From: Opitutales bacterium
Lineage (GTDB): Bacteria > Verrucomicrobiota > Verrucomicrobiia > Opitutales > Seribacteraceae
Length of the DNA: 63,477 bases
Assembly (NCBI GenBank): GCA_029254745.1
Contig: JAQWWZ010000065.1
Span: forward strand, 1-63,477
Reading direction: 5' to 3'
Part shown: piece by piece, positions 10,562-20,269 of the stretch
Layout of the letters: each line of letters opens with the position of its first letter
Numbering within the stretch: the first letter of the stretch is position 1
The notes under the pieces: model-generated
What the model was told of the DNA's origin: nothing
The model's database searches: none
Seen by the model: the letters and a program-made list of their open reading frames with translations, nothing else
Program-made: the position numbers and the translations under genes

Positions 10562-11623
10562 TTAATCAGAATCTTCGTCTTTAGCTTGCGCTAGGACTGA
10601 ACCGACTGAAACTTCAACTTTCTCTAGAATTGCTTCGGTGATTTTTTCCATCAATTTTGAATCTTCAGAAAGTGCTATTTTTGCCGCTTCTCGACCTTGT
10701 CCAATTAGGTTTCCATCAAACGAAATCCAAGCACCTTTTTTAGTAATAATATTATGCTCAATTCCGAGGTCAAGTATCGAACCTGTTCTTGAAATTCCTT
10801 CATTGTACATTATGTCAAATTCACATGCAGTAAATGGAGGTGCTACTTTATTTTTTACTATCTTTAATCTTGTTCTTGATCCTGTTACCGTGCCATTTGC
10901 TTCCTTAATCTGTCCAATTCTTCTTATATCCATTCGAATTGAACAAAAGAATTTCAAAGCTCGGCCTCCTGGTGTAGTTTCAGGACTCCCGAACATTACG
11001 CCTATCTTTTCTCTGATTTGGTTCGTAAATATACACACACAATTTGTTTTAGAAATGGCAGCGGTCAATCTACGCATAGCTTGACTCATCATACGAGCTT
11101 GTAGTCCAACCGTGGCATCTCCCATCTGACCGTCTAATTCCTGCCTAGAAACGAGTGCGGCGACAGAATCTAAGACGATAACGTCTATTGCACCTGACCT
11201 TATCAGTGTTTCTGTGATATTTAGGGCGTCTTCCCCGCTTTCAGGCTGGGAAACCATGAGGTTATCAAGGTCTACCCCAACAATTTTTGCGTATCTTGGG
11301 TCCAATGCGTGCTCTACATCCACAAACACTGCATTCCCTCCCTTGCGCTGTGATTCAGCAATAACGCTCAGGCAAAACGTGGTTTTTCCAGATGATTCAG
11401 GACCATAGATCTCGACAATTCTTCCTCTTGGTAGTCCTCCGGCACCTAGCGATAAATCAACAGCCAGGGAACCGGTTGAGATAACCGAAACATTCATTTT
11501 CTTAGCATCTCCAAGCTTCATGAGTGCTCCATCACCGAATTTTTTATTAATGCCTTGAAAGGCTAGATCTAAATCTGAAGTTTTTGTGTCTGCTTGGGTT
11601 TTGCTCTGAGTTTGTTTGGACAT
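10562..11623 (-). CDS. recA: Recombinase RecA
   Basis: RecA (353 aa) forms the nucleoprotein filament for homologous pairing and SOS signalling. The P-loop GPESSGKTT is near residues 75-83. The segment [11 protein letters not shown] (usually AFIDAEHALDP), the L2 region with [19 protein letters not shown] and the IDLGIEH-type C-terminal core are present. The acidic tail ends KDEDSD. No LexA-type box is obvious in the 120-base gap to the divergent gene, so SOS control cannot be read from the sequence. It heads a minus-strand run leading into mnmE, mnmG and trmB. Confidence 0.98.
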   Translation of the reverse strand: MSKQTQSKTQADTKTSDLDLAFQGINKKFGDGALMKLGDAKKMNVSVISTGSLAVDLSLGAGGLPRGRIVEIYGPESSGKTTFCLSVIAESQRKGGNAVFVDVEHALDPRYAKIVGVDLDNLMVSQPESGEDALNITETLIRSGAIDVIVLDSVAALVSRQELDGQMGDATVGLQARMMSQAMRRLTAAISKTNCVCIFTNQIREKIGVMFGSPETTPGGRALKFFCSIRMDIRRIGQIKEANGTVTGSRTRLKIVKNKVAPPFTACEFDIMYNEGISRTGSILDLGIEHNIITKKGAWISFDGNLIGQGREAAKIALSEDSKLMEKITEAILEKVEVSVGSVLAQAKDEDSD

Positions 11624-11744
11624 ATTAAAATTTGGGTTTAAACCTCTACCTTGTAATCATTTCGCCGATAAGCAAGTTGTTTTGAACTTTTATCCATTGC
11701 CTTTTTTAGGTTAGATTAAAGAATGTGATCATAGAGTTTTAAAA

Positions 11745-12383
11745 TTGAATTATGAACACATTATATGGGATTGGAACGGCACTGTAATTGATGACGCTCG
11801 GTTATGCGTACAAATTCTTAACGATGAACTTTTAAAGAGGGGATTACCCGTCATCAATCTTGAGTTCTATCAAGAAAATTTTAGTTTTCCAGTTAATTTG
11901 TTTTATAAAAAAATCGGCTTACCCAGCATGGGAATTCGTTACGAGGAATTAAATCTTGTATTCATTACCCAGTATAAAAAATATTGTTATTTCTGCAATT
12001 TACATGCAGATGTCCAATTTGTATTAAATAAATTAACAAATGCAGGGGTTGCACAATCTGTTTTGTCTGCCGGAAAAGAGACCGATATAATCGAATTTGT
12101 GAAATACTTTAAGTTATTGCATTGTTTTTCAACTATTTCAGGAGTACGAAATATCCGAGCATCTGGTAAGAAGGAAATTTCTGAATCTCATCGGCAAAAG
12201 ATCCGGTGCTCAACCGATAAGATTTTGCTTATTGGTGACACTGTTCATGATCTTGAGATTGCAGATCATTTAGGTATTGATTGTATTTTATTTTCAAATG
12301 GGCATAATAGTCACGATGTTTTATTGGCTAAAACTTCTCGTGTTATTAATAGTTATGAAAAACTGCTACAATTTATTTCATAA
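11745..12383 (+). CDS. HAD-superfamily hydrolase (phosphoglycolate phosphatase-like)
   Basis: A haloacid dehalogenase-type phosphatase of 212 aa. Motif I is DWNGTVID at residues 9-16, in which the second acidic residue of the usual DxDxT is Asn, a variant known among HAD_2 proteins. Motif II is the LSAGKE serine and motif IV is GDTVHD near residue 165. The substrate is unknown. The start is TTG at 11745. It lies 24 bases upstream of miaB on the same strand and divergent from recA; the context does not reveal a pathway. Confidence 0.8.
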   Translation: MNYEHIIWDWNGTVIDDARLCVQILNDELLKRGLPVINLEFYQENFSFPVNLFYKKIGLPSMGIRYEELNLVFITQYKKYCYFCNLHADVQFVLNKLTNAGVAQSVLSAGKETDIIEFVKYFKLLHCFSTISGVRNIRASGKKEISESHRQKIRCSTDKILLIGDTVHDLEIADHLGIDCILFSNGHNSHDVLLAKTSRVINSYEKLLQFIS

Positions 12384-12407
12384 TTAAGAAACTTTTTTGA
12401 GCTAACT

Positions 12408-13751
12408 ATGAACCGTGTATTTATAAAGACCTATGGATGTCAGATGAATGAAAGAGATTCTGAGGAAGTAGCTTCCAGTTTAATTGAGCGTGGTTATTCT
12501 TTAGTTGAAAATGAAAAGGAAGCGGATATTGTTCTGCTCAATACCTGCAGTGTGAGAGAGCAAGCAGAAAGCAAAGCAATTGGGAAAGCAGGTCATGTAT
12601 TATCCAAAAAAAAGAAAGATAAGAAATTCATTTTGGGCATCATGGGGTGTATGGCTCAGAATAAAGGGGCTGACCTTTTGAAATCTCTGCCTAAACTTAG
12701 TTTAATAGCAGGCACCCAAAAATTTCACCACATTCCTGATTATTTAGATACACTTACAAAACAAGATTCCAACAATAAGTTACCTATTATTGATCTTGAT
12801 GAAGAAGCGAATTCTCAAAGTCATATCAAAAATCATTTAGATTCCTCAAGTAAAACTGTCTCTGCCTTTGTTTCAATTATGCAGGGATGTAATATGAATT
12901 GTTCTTTTTGCATTGTTCCGAAGACAAGGGGTAATGAAAGGTACCGAGCGATGGATGAAATTGTTGCTGAGGTCGAAGCACTCGCTCGTAACGGGGTAAA
13001 GGAAGTAACTTTGCTAGGGCAGATAGTAAATGCATATGGTAGAGGTGAGTTTGCACGTATTGATAATAAGTCTCCTTTTGTGCAACTGTTGGATAAACTT
13101 CATGCAATTGATGATATTAAACGCATTCGGTTTACTTCGCCTCACCCTGTTGCTTTTGGTGATGATTTAATTGCTGCATTCACGCGTCTAAACAAACTCG
13201 GAAGTCATGCGCACATTCCAGTTCAGAGCGGTTCAGATAGGATTTTAAAATCTATGAACCGACCTTACACGCGAAGTAAATTTATAGACCTTGTTAAAAA
13301 GTTAAGAGCTTCTAATCCCGAAATGCGATTGAGTACCGATGTCATTGTAGGCTATCCAGGTGAGGAAGAAGAAGACTTCGAGGCAACTAAAGATCTTTTT
13401 GTGGAAGCTGGCTTTGAAATGGCTTTTATTTTCAAATACAGTGAAAGGTCAGGCACCCCTGCTGCTGAGCTTAGTGACCAAGTTCCTCAGCATGTAAAAG
13501 AAAAACGTAATCAAGAACTTTTGCATTTATTAGAACAACAATCTACGGTATCAAATGAAAAACTGGTTGGTTCTGATTTAGAAGTTCTTGTCGAAGGTAA
13601 GGCACGAAAAGGGGAGGGCAACTTGATTGGTCGCACTCCATGCTTTAGGAAAGTAATTTTCTTAGGTCCAGATAAGTTGATTAGTAACATCGTAACAGTT
13701 CGTATAGCCCGCATTTCACCCAATACGCTTTTTGGCGATTTAATTACATAG
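12408..13751 (+). CDS. miaB: tRNA-2-methylthio-N6-dimethylallyladenosine synthase MiaB
   Basis: MiaB is a radical-SAM methylthiotransferase acting on i6A37 of tRNAs. The first cluster ligands are Cys11 (TYGCQMNERDS), Cys47 (NTCSVRE) and Cys81 (GIMGCMAQ). The radical-SAM CxxxCxxC is at 161/165/168 (GCNMNCSFCIVP). A TRAM-like C-terminal region follows (GSDLEVLVEG...IGRTPCFRKV). Length 447 aa matches MiaB and not RimO. It is followed 4 bases later by a membrane protein and then gmk. Confidence 0.96.
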   Translation: MNRVFIKTYGCQMNERDSEEVASSLIERGYSLVENEKEADIVLLNTCSVREQAESKAIGKAGHVLSKKKKDKKFILGIMGCMAQNKGADLLKSLPKLSLIAGTQKFHHIPDYLDTLTKQDSNNKLPIIDLDEEANSQSHIKNHLDSSSKTVSAFVSIMQGCNMNCSFCIVPKTRGNERYRAMDEIVAEVEALARNGVKEVTLLGQIVNAYGRGEFARIDNKSPFVQLLDKLHAIDDIKRIRFTSPHPVAFGDDLIAAFTRLNKLGSHAHIPVQSGSDRILKSMNRPYTRSKFIDLVKKLRASNPEMRLSTDVIVGYPGEEEEDFEATKDLFVEAGFEMAFIFKYSERSGTPAAELSDQVPQHVKEKRNQELLHLLEQQSTVSNEKLVGSDLEVLVEGKARKGEGNLIGRTPCFRKVIFLGPDKLISNIVTVRIARISPNTLFGDLIT

Positions 13752-13755
13752 CATC

Positions 13756-14295
13756 ATGCATTTATCAGATTTCACGATTCTTACCGGATTTTTCCTTGTC
13801 CTTTTTGGGACCCCCTTTTTATCTAAAAAAGAATCTATTCGGGCAAAAGTGCTTTCATTTCCTCGCTCAAGATTACTTGCTTTTATTCTTATGATTACAG
13901 GAACATGCTGGTTTATTTTTGGTCATGTTATGCATTTAGGAGAAGCGGATTTTGGAGAGTTCAAAACAATCATTGTGTTGATTTCAGTTTGCATATTAAT
14001 TTTGTCCTTTTTTTTAACCAAGGATTTCCTTGCCGTTCGTGCTCTTTCAATCTTAATCCTGTTGTATTCCCGAGAGGTCTTAGACGCTGCATTTCTGCAG
14101 GAACCAAGTGCTAGACTTGTTTTGGTATCTATAATTTACATTTTAATCTCTGTAGCTTTATACCTAGGAGCTTATCCATACAGAATGAGAGATTTTTTAA
14201 CCTTTGTTTATAGTGAAAAAAACCGGCCCAAATATGTCGGATTTTATTTCATTCTCTGTGGATTAAGTGTAGGTTTTTCTGTGCTAAGTTACTAG
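13756..14295 (+). CDS. Polytopic membrane protein of unknown function
   Basis: I do not recognise the family. The 179 residues include about five hydrophobic segments, around residues 7-23, 39-57, 70-87, 91-105 and 123-140, with a further one near the C-terminus (VGFYFILCGLSVGFSVLSY). Short basic loops such as SKKESIRAK and YRMRDF separate them. No catalytic motif is visible. It is tightly packed between miaB (4-base gap) and gmk (5-base gap), so it is almost certainly co-transcribed and translated, but the context gives no functional clue. Confidence 0.8.
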   Translation: MHLSDFTILTGFFLVLFGTPFLSKKESIRAKVLSFPRSRLLAFILMITGTCWFIFGHVMHLGEADFGEFKTIIVLISVCILILSFFLTKDFLAVRALSILILLYSREVLDAAFLQEPSARLVLVSIIYILISVALYLGAYPYRMRDFLTFVYSEKNRPKYVGFYFILCGLSVGFSVLSY

Positions 14296-14300
14296 TATTA

Positions 14301-14882
14301 ATGGTCCGGTATATTATTATCATTTCTGGTCCTGCAGGTGTTGGTAAAACAACGATCTGCGACAGATTAGTTGAGGAATTTTCACTTCATCTTTATCGTT
14401 TAATTACTGCTACATCTAGGCAAGCTAGAAGTAACGAAGTCGATGGAGTTGATTATATATTTTTATCCTCAAAAGACTTCATGCAAAAAATTGGTGAAGA
14501 TGAATTTGTTGAGCATGAGATGATACATGGTAATTATTACGGAATATTAAAAAACTCCTTATTTGAATCTTCTTCTGATAAAAACTTGTTAATCAATATC
14601 GATGTAAACGGAGCACAATCGATACAGAATATTGTATCCAATTCTGAGGCGAAGGGTTTTCAGACCCTGAGTATCTTTATCCGACCAAAGTCGATAGAAG
14701 ATTTAAAAGATAGGTTATCGAATCGTGGCACGGATGAAGAAGATGAAATCAATCGTAGAATGGAAACGGCCAAGCAAGAAATAGCTCAAGCCAACTCGTT
14801 TGACTTTATAATCGATTCAACAAATAAAGCTTTAGATTACAATTTAGTTAAAAACTTTTTCGTGAAATCTGTTGGCCTGTAG
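14301..14882 (+). CDS. gmk: Guanylate kinase
   Basis: Guanylate kinase phosphorylates GMP to GDP. The P-loop SGPAGVGKTT is at residues 9-18. The GMP-binding segment TATSRQARSNEVDGVDYIFLS corresponds to the family's TTRxPRxGEVxGxDYxFV, and the lid arginine region DRLSNRGTDEEDEINRRM is present. The length of 193 aa is normal. Some usually conserved residues of the TTR-P-R motif are changed (prolines to Q and S). It ends 20 bases from the convergent gnd gene. Confidence 0.9.
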   Translation: MVRYIIIISGPAGVGKTTICDRLVEEFSLHLYRLITATSRQARSNEVDGVDYIFLSSKDFMQKIGEDEFVEHEMIHGNYYGILKNSLFESSSDKNLLINIDVNGAQSIQNIVSNSEAKGFQTLSIFIRPKSIEDLKDRLSNRGTDEEDEINRRMETAKQEIAQANSFDFIIDSTNKALDYNLVKNFFVKSVGL

Positions 14883-14901
14883 AAGTCAATAAGCAAAAGG
14901 G

Positions 14902-16395
14902 CTAAACTTGATGTTCTGGCCTTTTGGGGTGTGGCCAATCCAAATGATAAAATTGCCCTCTATCTTGATCTGTTCTTTCGTATGTGTGTGCACCAAAATA
15001 ATCTCTTTGAGCTTGTAGTAAGTTCTGAGGTAAGCGAGCGGACCTGTAACCATCGTAGTAGGAGAGGGCAGAGGAAAAAGTAGGGGTAGGGATTCCACTT
15101 TCTACAGCCATTGAAACCACTTTTCTCCAGTTTGGTTGGTACTCTGTGATACAATCTTTGAAATATTGATCCAAGAGTAGGTTTGGCAGGTTTTTATCTC
15201 TTTCAAACGCTTCAGTAATTTTCTGTAGGAAGGCTGCTCTTATAATACAGCCACCTCTCCATATTTGAGCAATCTCCCCAAAGTTTAAACTCCAATGGTA
15301 TTCATTTTGAGCTTCTCTCATAAGTTGAAACCCTTGTGCATAGGAACAAATTTTAGAGCAATACAATGCATCTCTTACAGATTTAACCAACTCCTCGATA
15401 TTCACATTCGAATTATCTACAGTGGGACCTGTTAGTTGCGTTGATGCCGCCACACGTTCTTCTTTAACAGCACTTAAACATCTAGCAAATACTGCTTCCG
15501 AAACTGTGGGTGCTGGAACGCCCATATCTAAAGCATTTACTGATGTCCATTTTCCTGTTCCTTTTTGCCCAGCGGTATCAAGTACAATATCAACAAAAGG
15601 TTTATTTGTTGTTGGATCTGATTGGCATAAGATATCACCAGTTATTTCGACTAAAAATGAATCAAGAATTTCTTCATTCCATTGTTTGAAAACTTCACCA
15701 ATTTTATAGGAATCCATCCCCCCAATTGAGGAAAGAATGTGATAGGCTTCACAAATCATTTGCATATCACCATATTCAATACCGTTATGAACCATTTTCA
15801 CATAATGGCCTGCACCATTTTCTCCAATGTAAGCAGCACATGAAAATCCACCAGAAACTGGAGCACCTGGCTTACCACCTGCTAACGGCTTTCCTGAGTT
15901 TTGATCAACTTTTGCAGAGATACTTGTCCAAATGTCTTTAATTAAATCCCATGACTTTAAGGTTCCACCAGGCATGAGGGAAGGACCTAAACGGGCGCCT
16001 TCTTCGCCACCGCTTACTCCAGACCCGACAAAGTAAAAGCCTTTCGCGTCAAGATCTTTTTCACGCCTTATCGTATCTGTCCACTTAGCATTACCACCGT
16101 CGATAATGACATCCCCCCGGTCGAGTAGAGGAGTTAAACTTTCGATAACTGCATCGGTCGCATTACCGGCTTGAACCATGATAATGATTTTTCGAGGTTT
16201 GGTAATTGATTCAACAAAATCTTTCAGGCTTTCGAAGCCATCTAAATTAGCGTGATTATTATTTTGGAGGAATTGTTCAGTCTTACCAAATGTTCTGTTG
16301 AAGACAGAAATGTGAAAACCATGATCTGCAATATTAAGTGCTAAGTTTTGCCCCATTACGGCAAGACCAATTAAACCTATGTCAGAATTTTTCAT
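14902..16395 (-). CDS. gnd: 6-phosphogluconate dehydrogenase, decarboxylating
   Basis: This oxidative pentose phosphate enzyme converts 6-phosphogluconate to ribulose 5-phosphate, CO2 and NADPH. The nucleotide motif [12 protein letters not shown] is at residues 9-20, the substrate motif [17 protein letters not shown] near 130-146, and the catalytic Lys/Asn segment [15 protein letters not shown] near 200. The C-terminal tail ([14 protein letters not shown]) that reaches into the partner active site is present. At 497 aa it is somewhat longer than the 468-482 typical, with an extended end ([13 protein letters not shown]). No zwf is nearby. Confidence 0.97.
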   Translation of the reverse strand: MKNSDIGLIGLAVMGQNLALNIADHGFHISVFNRTFGKTEQFLQNNNHANLDGFESLKDFVESITKPRKIIIMVQAGNATDAVIESLTPLLDRGDVIIDGGNAKWTDTIRREKDLDAKGFYFVGSGVSGGEEGARLGPSLMPGGTLKSWDLIKDIWTSISAKVDQNSGKPLAGGKPGAPVSGGFSCAAYIGENGAGHYVKMVHNGIEYGDMQMICEAYHILSSIGGMDSYKIGEVFKQWNEEILDSFLVEITGDILCQSDPTTNKPFVDIVLDTAGQKGTGKWTSVNALDMGVPAPTVSEAVFARCLSAVKEERVAASTQLTGPTVDNSNVNIEELVKSVRDALYCSKICSYAQGFQLMREAQNEYHWSLNFGEIAQIWRGGCIIRAAFLQKITEAFERDKNLPNLLLDQYFKDCITEYQPNWRKVVSMAVESGIPTPTFSSALSYYDGYRSARLPQNLLQAQRDYFGAHTYERTDQDRGQFYHLDWPHPKRPEHQV

Positions 16396-16468
16396 TGTAT
16401 CATAAAGTGAGTTTTACTAAGAGGAAATACTCTTAGTAATAGTTTTACAATCAAATGTCCAATGAGAA

Positions 16469-18559
16469 CTAGATAGGTGAGGCGACTTTTAACTCTTCTT
16501 TAAAAAGAAAATCATCCTCTTCGTTTTTTGTAGTTTTTTTGTTAAAAATTCTAGTTGGATTTGTGAGGCGGGGGTTAATGCCAAATTTTTGCATTAGTAA
16601 TAACATATCTGAAGTGCTTGTCTTGATAGCTTTTGTTGCCATCGAACTACTGGCGTTAGCAGCAGCTTGTGCATTGGTTTCAGCAACGGTTTTGATTATA
16701 GAAGATTTTGCCCGTAGTTCGCTGACATCCGCATTTTCTTCCGACATGCCGCTTCCAAGGCTTGCCCCGCTGAGAGCCCCTTCTATTGCCCCTTGTTTCG
16801 TAGCTTGTTTGAAGACGAGAGCATCAGCAACAGGTGCATCATTGTCATCTCCAGCAGTAATAGCACCATAGGTAGACCCATAAGTTACTGCTTGGACCAC
16901 GGAAGTTGTCGTAATATCGCTTGAGAAGTCTTTCGGGTTTGCATCTGTTAGGGCAACTGTTTCAAAGACAGCGCCAAAGGAAGCTCCTTGCGTGCTGGAT
17001 CGGGCGATTTCAATATCAAAAGTTTCTGTAGATGTTTGTCTTTTTAAGTCTATTTCACTTGTCCCTGATATGCTTCCTGTAGTAGCACCCTGTGCAGCAA
17101 AGTTTATGAGAGCTAATTTATCCATCGGGTTTGGATAATACACCGACATGCCCACATTACCAATTAACGAGCCCATTGAGCTGTGCTGAGAAATTGAAAG
17201 CAGGTCGACTCTTGCTCTCTCTGCAATGATTAGGCTTTCTTCCTCATTGGTGGCAGCATCTAAGTCCTCTTTAGCAATGCTAATTCTTGCAATAGTCGAC
17301 CCAAGGGCACTACCTTCAGCGGTAGACTTGGCCAACTGTTTTCTTTCATAGCTCTCCCAACTTTCTGTATAATTTAAAGATTTGTCTAGAACCGCTGCCA
17401 ATTGTGCACCAGTAGCACTACCAAACGCAGTTGATTCAGCAATTCTTTTCAATTCCCAACTATCTTCTTTTTCTAGTTCTAAAGCTTTGTTGATCGATGC
17501 AAATGCCAAGTGTTCAGACAATAATTTCGCGGTAGCCGCAGGCAGTTCTTGCTTATTGCTTTCTTCGTCTCTTGCCAATGATGATACCGCACCTAGAAGT
17601 AATCCGTTAGAGATGACCTTCGTTACTTCATTCACAAAAAAAATGTGGTTCGCCCCATCATTTTCATTTTCAACGCGGTCAATAAATGAAAATGCACCGT
17701 TGATAACGGCATTCGATAAGGATGAAGAGTATTTCTCTAAGTTATTTTCATTAATTAATGAGCCCGAGAAAATCGCAGTTGAAATGCCGTAAGTTACGGA
17801 TTTAATAATTTCGGTTTTACTTGGATCAAATTTCATGAATTGATCTAATTCACCATCGAATTTCATGGAAGTATTGGGTGTTCCATCATTTATAATCGGT
17901 TCGATTCCAGGGTAGATTCCAATATCTACAAATAGTGGATTATCACTTTCATAAAAAGCTAAGGTTGATTCAATAATTGTTTCAGAGAGTGATTCCAGTT
18001 GTTCTTCATTAGAAATATTATCTGTGTAAGGGATAGATGATATAATTGATTGGGCAATTTTCGCGCCCCAAGTGTTTGCTCCACCACCCCATTCATAAAT
18101 TCTATCAGGTATTAATGTGCTAAAGACAGCTTGAGGAATCTTTTTAATTTGGTCATCTTCAGGAAAAGTTTCCGCAAAAGCTTTTATAATCGATGTTAAT
18201 CCTGATAAGAATTCCTGGTCGGACAGGGAGAAATCTATCTTTTTATCCGATAAATAATCCACAGCATGTGAAAATGCTTCTATTGGTTGATCGGTCCCAA
18301 TGCTACTAAAAGTTTCTTTCATCCCCACCGTCAAATCTGGATTTAGTTCAGGAATATTAATGTCATCTTGGTAGATGGATGCCTCTACCAATGATTGATT
18401 AATCTCGGACAATCTTCGTTGTGAAATAAAACCGTTTTTGCCTTCCTTTAAAGAATTGATATTAATTAAAATTGCACTCTCAATCAGGGAAGAATCAAGT
18501 GACTTTGCGGCTAAAGGCAATACCAATGCATTAACCGCCGCCAAAAAATACTTAGCCAT
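16469..18559 (-). CDS. Secreted protein with glycine-zipper-like repeats, function unknown
   Basis: I do not recognise the family. I chose the ATG at 18559 because it begins a plausible signal peptide (MAKYFLAAVNALVLPLAAKS); a GTG at 18580 would add seven residues. The region covering roughly residues 250-605 contains about ten loosely spaced units of the form A/S-x-T-x-G-A/S-x-x-G-A/S, for example ESTAFGSATGA, KSTAEGSALGS, RSSTQGASFGA and QAVTYGSTYGA, about 30-45 residues apart. Small residues every three to four positions suggest tightly packed helices. The C-terminus is basic then acidic. It lies between gnd and the polysaccharide cluster, with no obvious link to either. Confidence 0.75.
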   Translation of the reverse strand: MAKYFLAAVNALVLPLAAKSLDSSLIESAILININSLKEGKNGFISQRRLSEINQSLVEASIYQDDINIPELNPDLTVGMKETFSSIGTDQPIEAFSHAVDYLSDKKIDFSLSDQEFLSGLTSIIKAFAETFPEDDQIKKIPQAVFSTLIPDRIYEWGGGANTWGAKIAQSIISSIPYTDNISNEEQLESLSETIIESTLAFYESDNPLFVDIGIYPGIEPIINDGTPNTSMKFDGELDQFMKFDPSKTEIIKSVTYGISTAIFSGSLINENNLEKYSSSLSNAVINGAFSFIDRVENENDGANHIFFVNEVTKVISNGLLLGAVSSLARDEESNKQELPAATAKLLSEHLAFASINKALELEKEDSWELKRIAESTAFGSATGAQLAAVLDKSLNYTESWESYERKQLAKSTAEGSALGSTIARISIAKEDLDAATNEEESLIIAERARVDLLSISQHSSMGSLIGNVGMSVYYPNPMDKLALINFAAQGATTGSISGTSEIDLKRQTSTETFDIEIARSSTQGASFGAVFETVALTDANPKDFSSDITTTSVVQAVTYGSTYGAITAGDDNDAPVADALVFKQATKQGAIEGALSGASLGSGMSEENADVSELRAKSSIIKTVAETNAQAAANASSSMATKAIKTSTSDMLLLMQKFGINPRLTNPTRIFNKKTTKNEEDDFLFKEELKVASPI

Positions 18560-18626
18560 TGTTGAAATGAAAGGGGGCACTTAGATAATGTGAATGAAAT
18601 AGGGTGTTTTTGGCAATAGAATTTTC

Positions 18627-20078
18627 TCAAATTTTTTTATTGAGACTCAATTCTGTATATTTTGAAGATATTCCGACAATTACAGAAAATATAATTAGAC
18701 AGGTTGGAGATCTGGTTGGAAAATCGAAGCAACAGAAAAGTAGAAAAGATAATCCCCCGATTGAAATTATTTGAGAAAATATTGATTTGGACAAAATCAA
18801 ATTCCTGCAAACCAACAATATTACTGGCAAAACAAATATAGATAAGCCAAACCATCCAAATTCACTTATCCATTCAAGGATATCACTATGTCCATATCCA
18901 ATGAGCGGAATGTACGGATTATGGGCATTTGCTAGTCCAATTGCCCGTTGTTCTCTAATCTCTTTAGACTGAAAAATTGGGTTAATTGTGCTGTATGAAT
19001 TATAACCATAACCCCAAAATGTTTTTTTCGATATTTGCCTAGTAAGATCTTTCCATAGGAGTAATCTAAGTGGAGGTTGTTTGTTTTGAATTTGAGAAAT
19101 GGTGTTTGAAAGCATTTCTTTAGTCGTCTCTTTATTGAGAAAAAAGCCCCCGATAATAAATACTACAACGACTAAGCATAAACCTGAAAATGTTTTCGCT
19201 TTAAACCTTAAAATCTTTTGTTTCAACAAAACTAGAATTAATAAAAATAATAAAACAACGACTCCTGATCTAGAACCAGAATGGGGGATTGATATAATTA
19301 ATATGCCAAGTCCCAGAATGTAAGAAAAGTTTTTCAAGTTGTAATTGTTTAAAAAATTATATTTTAGAGAGACCCTGATTTTCAAAGCGAGTAGACAGGA
19401 GATGATGAGTATCACAAAAGCACTCCAGTGATTTTTATAGGTAAAGCTTGCGTAAAAATACCTAGGTTCGGGCGTGTCCCAAATACCAAAAATCTCTTTC
19501 ATGTTTTCAGCTGGGATATAATTTAATTTTTGTACAATTCCGATAATTGCTAAAATTACAGCGGAAATTCCAAGTAAAAGAGCAAATTTTCTAATTTCTA
19601 CTCTCTGTTTCAAGTAATGAAAGGCAAGAAAACCTACACTTATTTGACTTATAAAGTATAAAAAACTACCCCAACTCTCTGTATTTGTAAGAGGAACTGT
19701 GGGTAAGTAGGGATTGGGGTCACCTTCAATTTGCTTACTGATATTTTTTAGCAGTACCGCACCTTCATCAGAAGACCCATATTTATCTGAGTAAAGGTTT
19801 TTAAAATCTAAAAAAACACTTATTGCCTGGTTTGGATTGCTTGAAGTAAAGGGAAGTATTTGCTTGATCCCTTTTGAAATCATGAGTGTTTTCGCCAGAT
19901 TTTTTTCAGTAGAAAGGTATTTGGCTATTTGTACTTCTTCGAAGGTTTGAATACTTAACTGGTTAAAAGTTTGATTTTTTGTAGAAGTATAAAAAATAGT
20001 TAGTAAAATGCCTACGCAAATAATAAATGATATTTCTCTTTTGTAGGATACCCTTTTTACCTTTATCAAAAGGCACAA
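18627..20078 (-). CDS. O-antigen ligase/polymerase-family membrane protein (Wzy/WaaL-like)
   Basis: A polytopic membrane protein of the Wzy_C type, which polymerises or transfers lipid-linked sugars at the periplasmic face. It has about ten or more hydrophobic segments. Typical marks are FTYKNHWSAF, the loop SGSRSG and the large periplasmic region GYGYNSY...AHNPYIPLIGYGHSDILEWISEFGWFG, matching the family's AHN-x-YL...E-x-G pattern. The coordinate given is the first common start codon, TTG at 20078. That codon lies inside a hydrophobic helix, and the same frame stays open to a TGA at 20201-20199, so the true start is probably upstream at a rare codon. It diverges from the EPS export genes. 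Confidence 0.85.
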   Translation of the reverse strand: MCLLIKVKRVSYKREISFIICVGILLTIFYTSTKNQTFNQLSIQTFEEVQIAKYLSTEKNLAKTLMISKGIKQILPFTSSNPNQAISVFLDFKNLYSDKYGSSDEGAVLLKNISKQIEGDPNPYLPTVPLTNTESWGSFLYFISQISVGFLAFHYLKQRVEIRKFALLLGISAVILAIIGIVQKLNYIPAENMKEIFGIWDTPEPRYFYASFTYKNHWSAFVILIISCLLALKIRVSLKYNFLNNYNLKNFSYILGLGILIISIPHSGSRSGVVVLLFLLILVLLKQKILRFKAKTFSGLCLVVVVFIIGGFFLNKETTKEMLSNTISQIQNKQPPLRLLLWKDLTRQISKKTFWGYGYNSYSTINPIFQSKEIREQRAIGLANAHNPYIPLIGYGHSDILEWISEFGWFGLSIFVLPVILLVCRNLILSKSIFSQIISIGGLSFLLFCCFDFPTRSPTCLIIFSVIVGISSKYTELSLNKKI

Positions 20079-20225
20079 ACATAGGAATGCAATGATTGAT
20101 ATCCAGGTGGTTTGTACCCATTGTAAGCCAAGCCCAGCACGAAACCATGCAATGCATATTATTGAGAGAAGTAGAATTTTTTGAAAAATATTCAGTTTTC
20201 AATCCAAAGCACGCTAACGATGTTA

Positions 20226-20254
20226 TTGACAAGTATTAATTCGTTAAATTCAAT
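20226..20254 (+). promoter_or_regulatory. Candidate sigma70-like promoter of the EPS export genes
   Basis: A perfect TTGACA at 20226-20231 is followed after 17 bases by TTCAAT (four of six matches to TATAAT) at 20249-20254, 15 bases before the ATG of the outer-membrane protein at 20270. The weak -10 element makes this tentative. The short intergenic region must also serve the divergent polymerase gene. Confidence 0.35.
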
Positions 20255-20269
20255 CATATACTCAATGTT

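Noticed and set aside
20079-20232. 89-residue frame upstream of the O-antigen polymerase as a separate small gene
   Set aside because: It has no recognisable pattern, and the DNA instead encodes hydrophobic helices of the polymerase in another frame.
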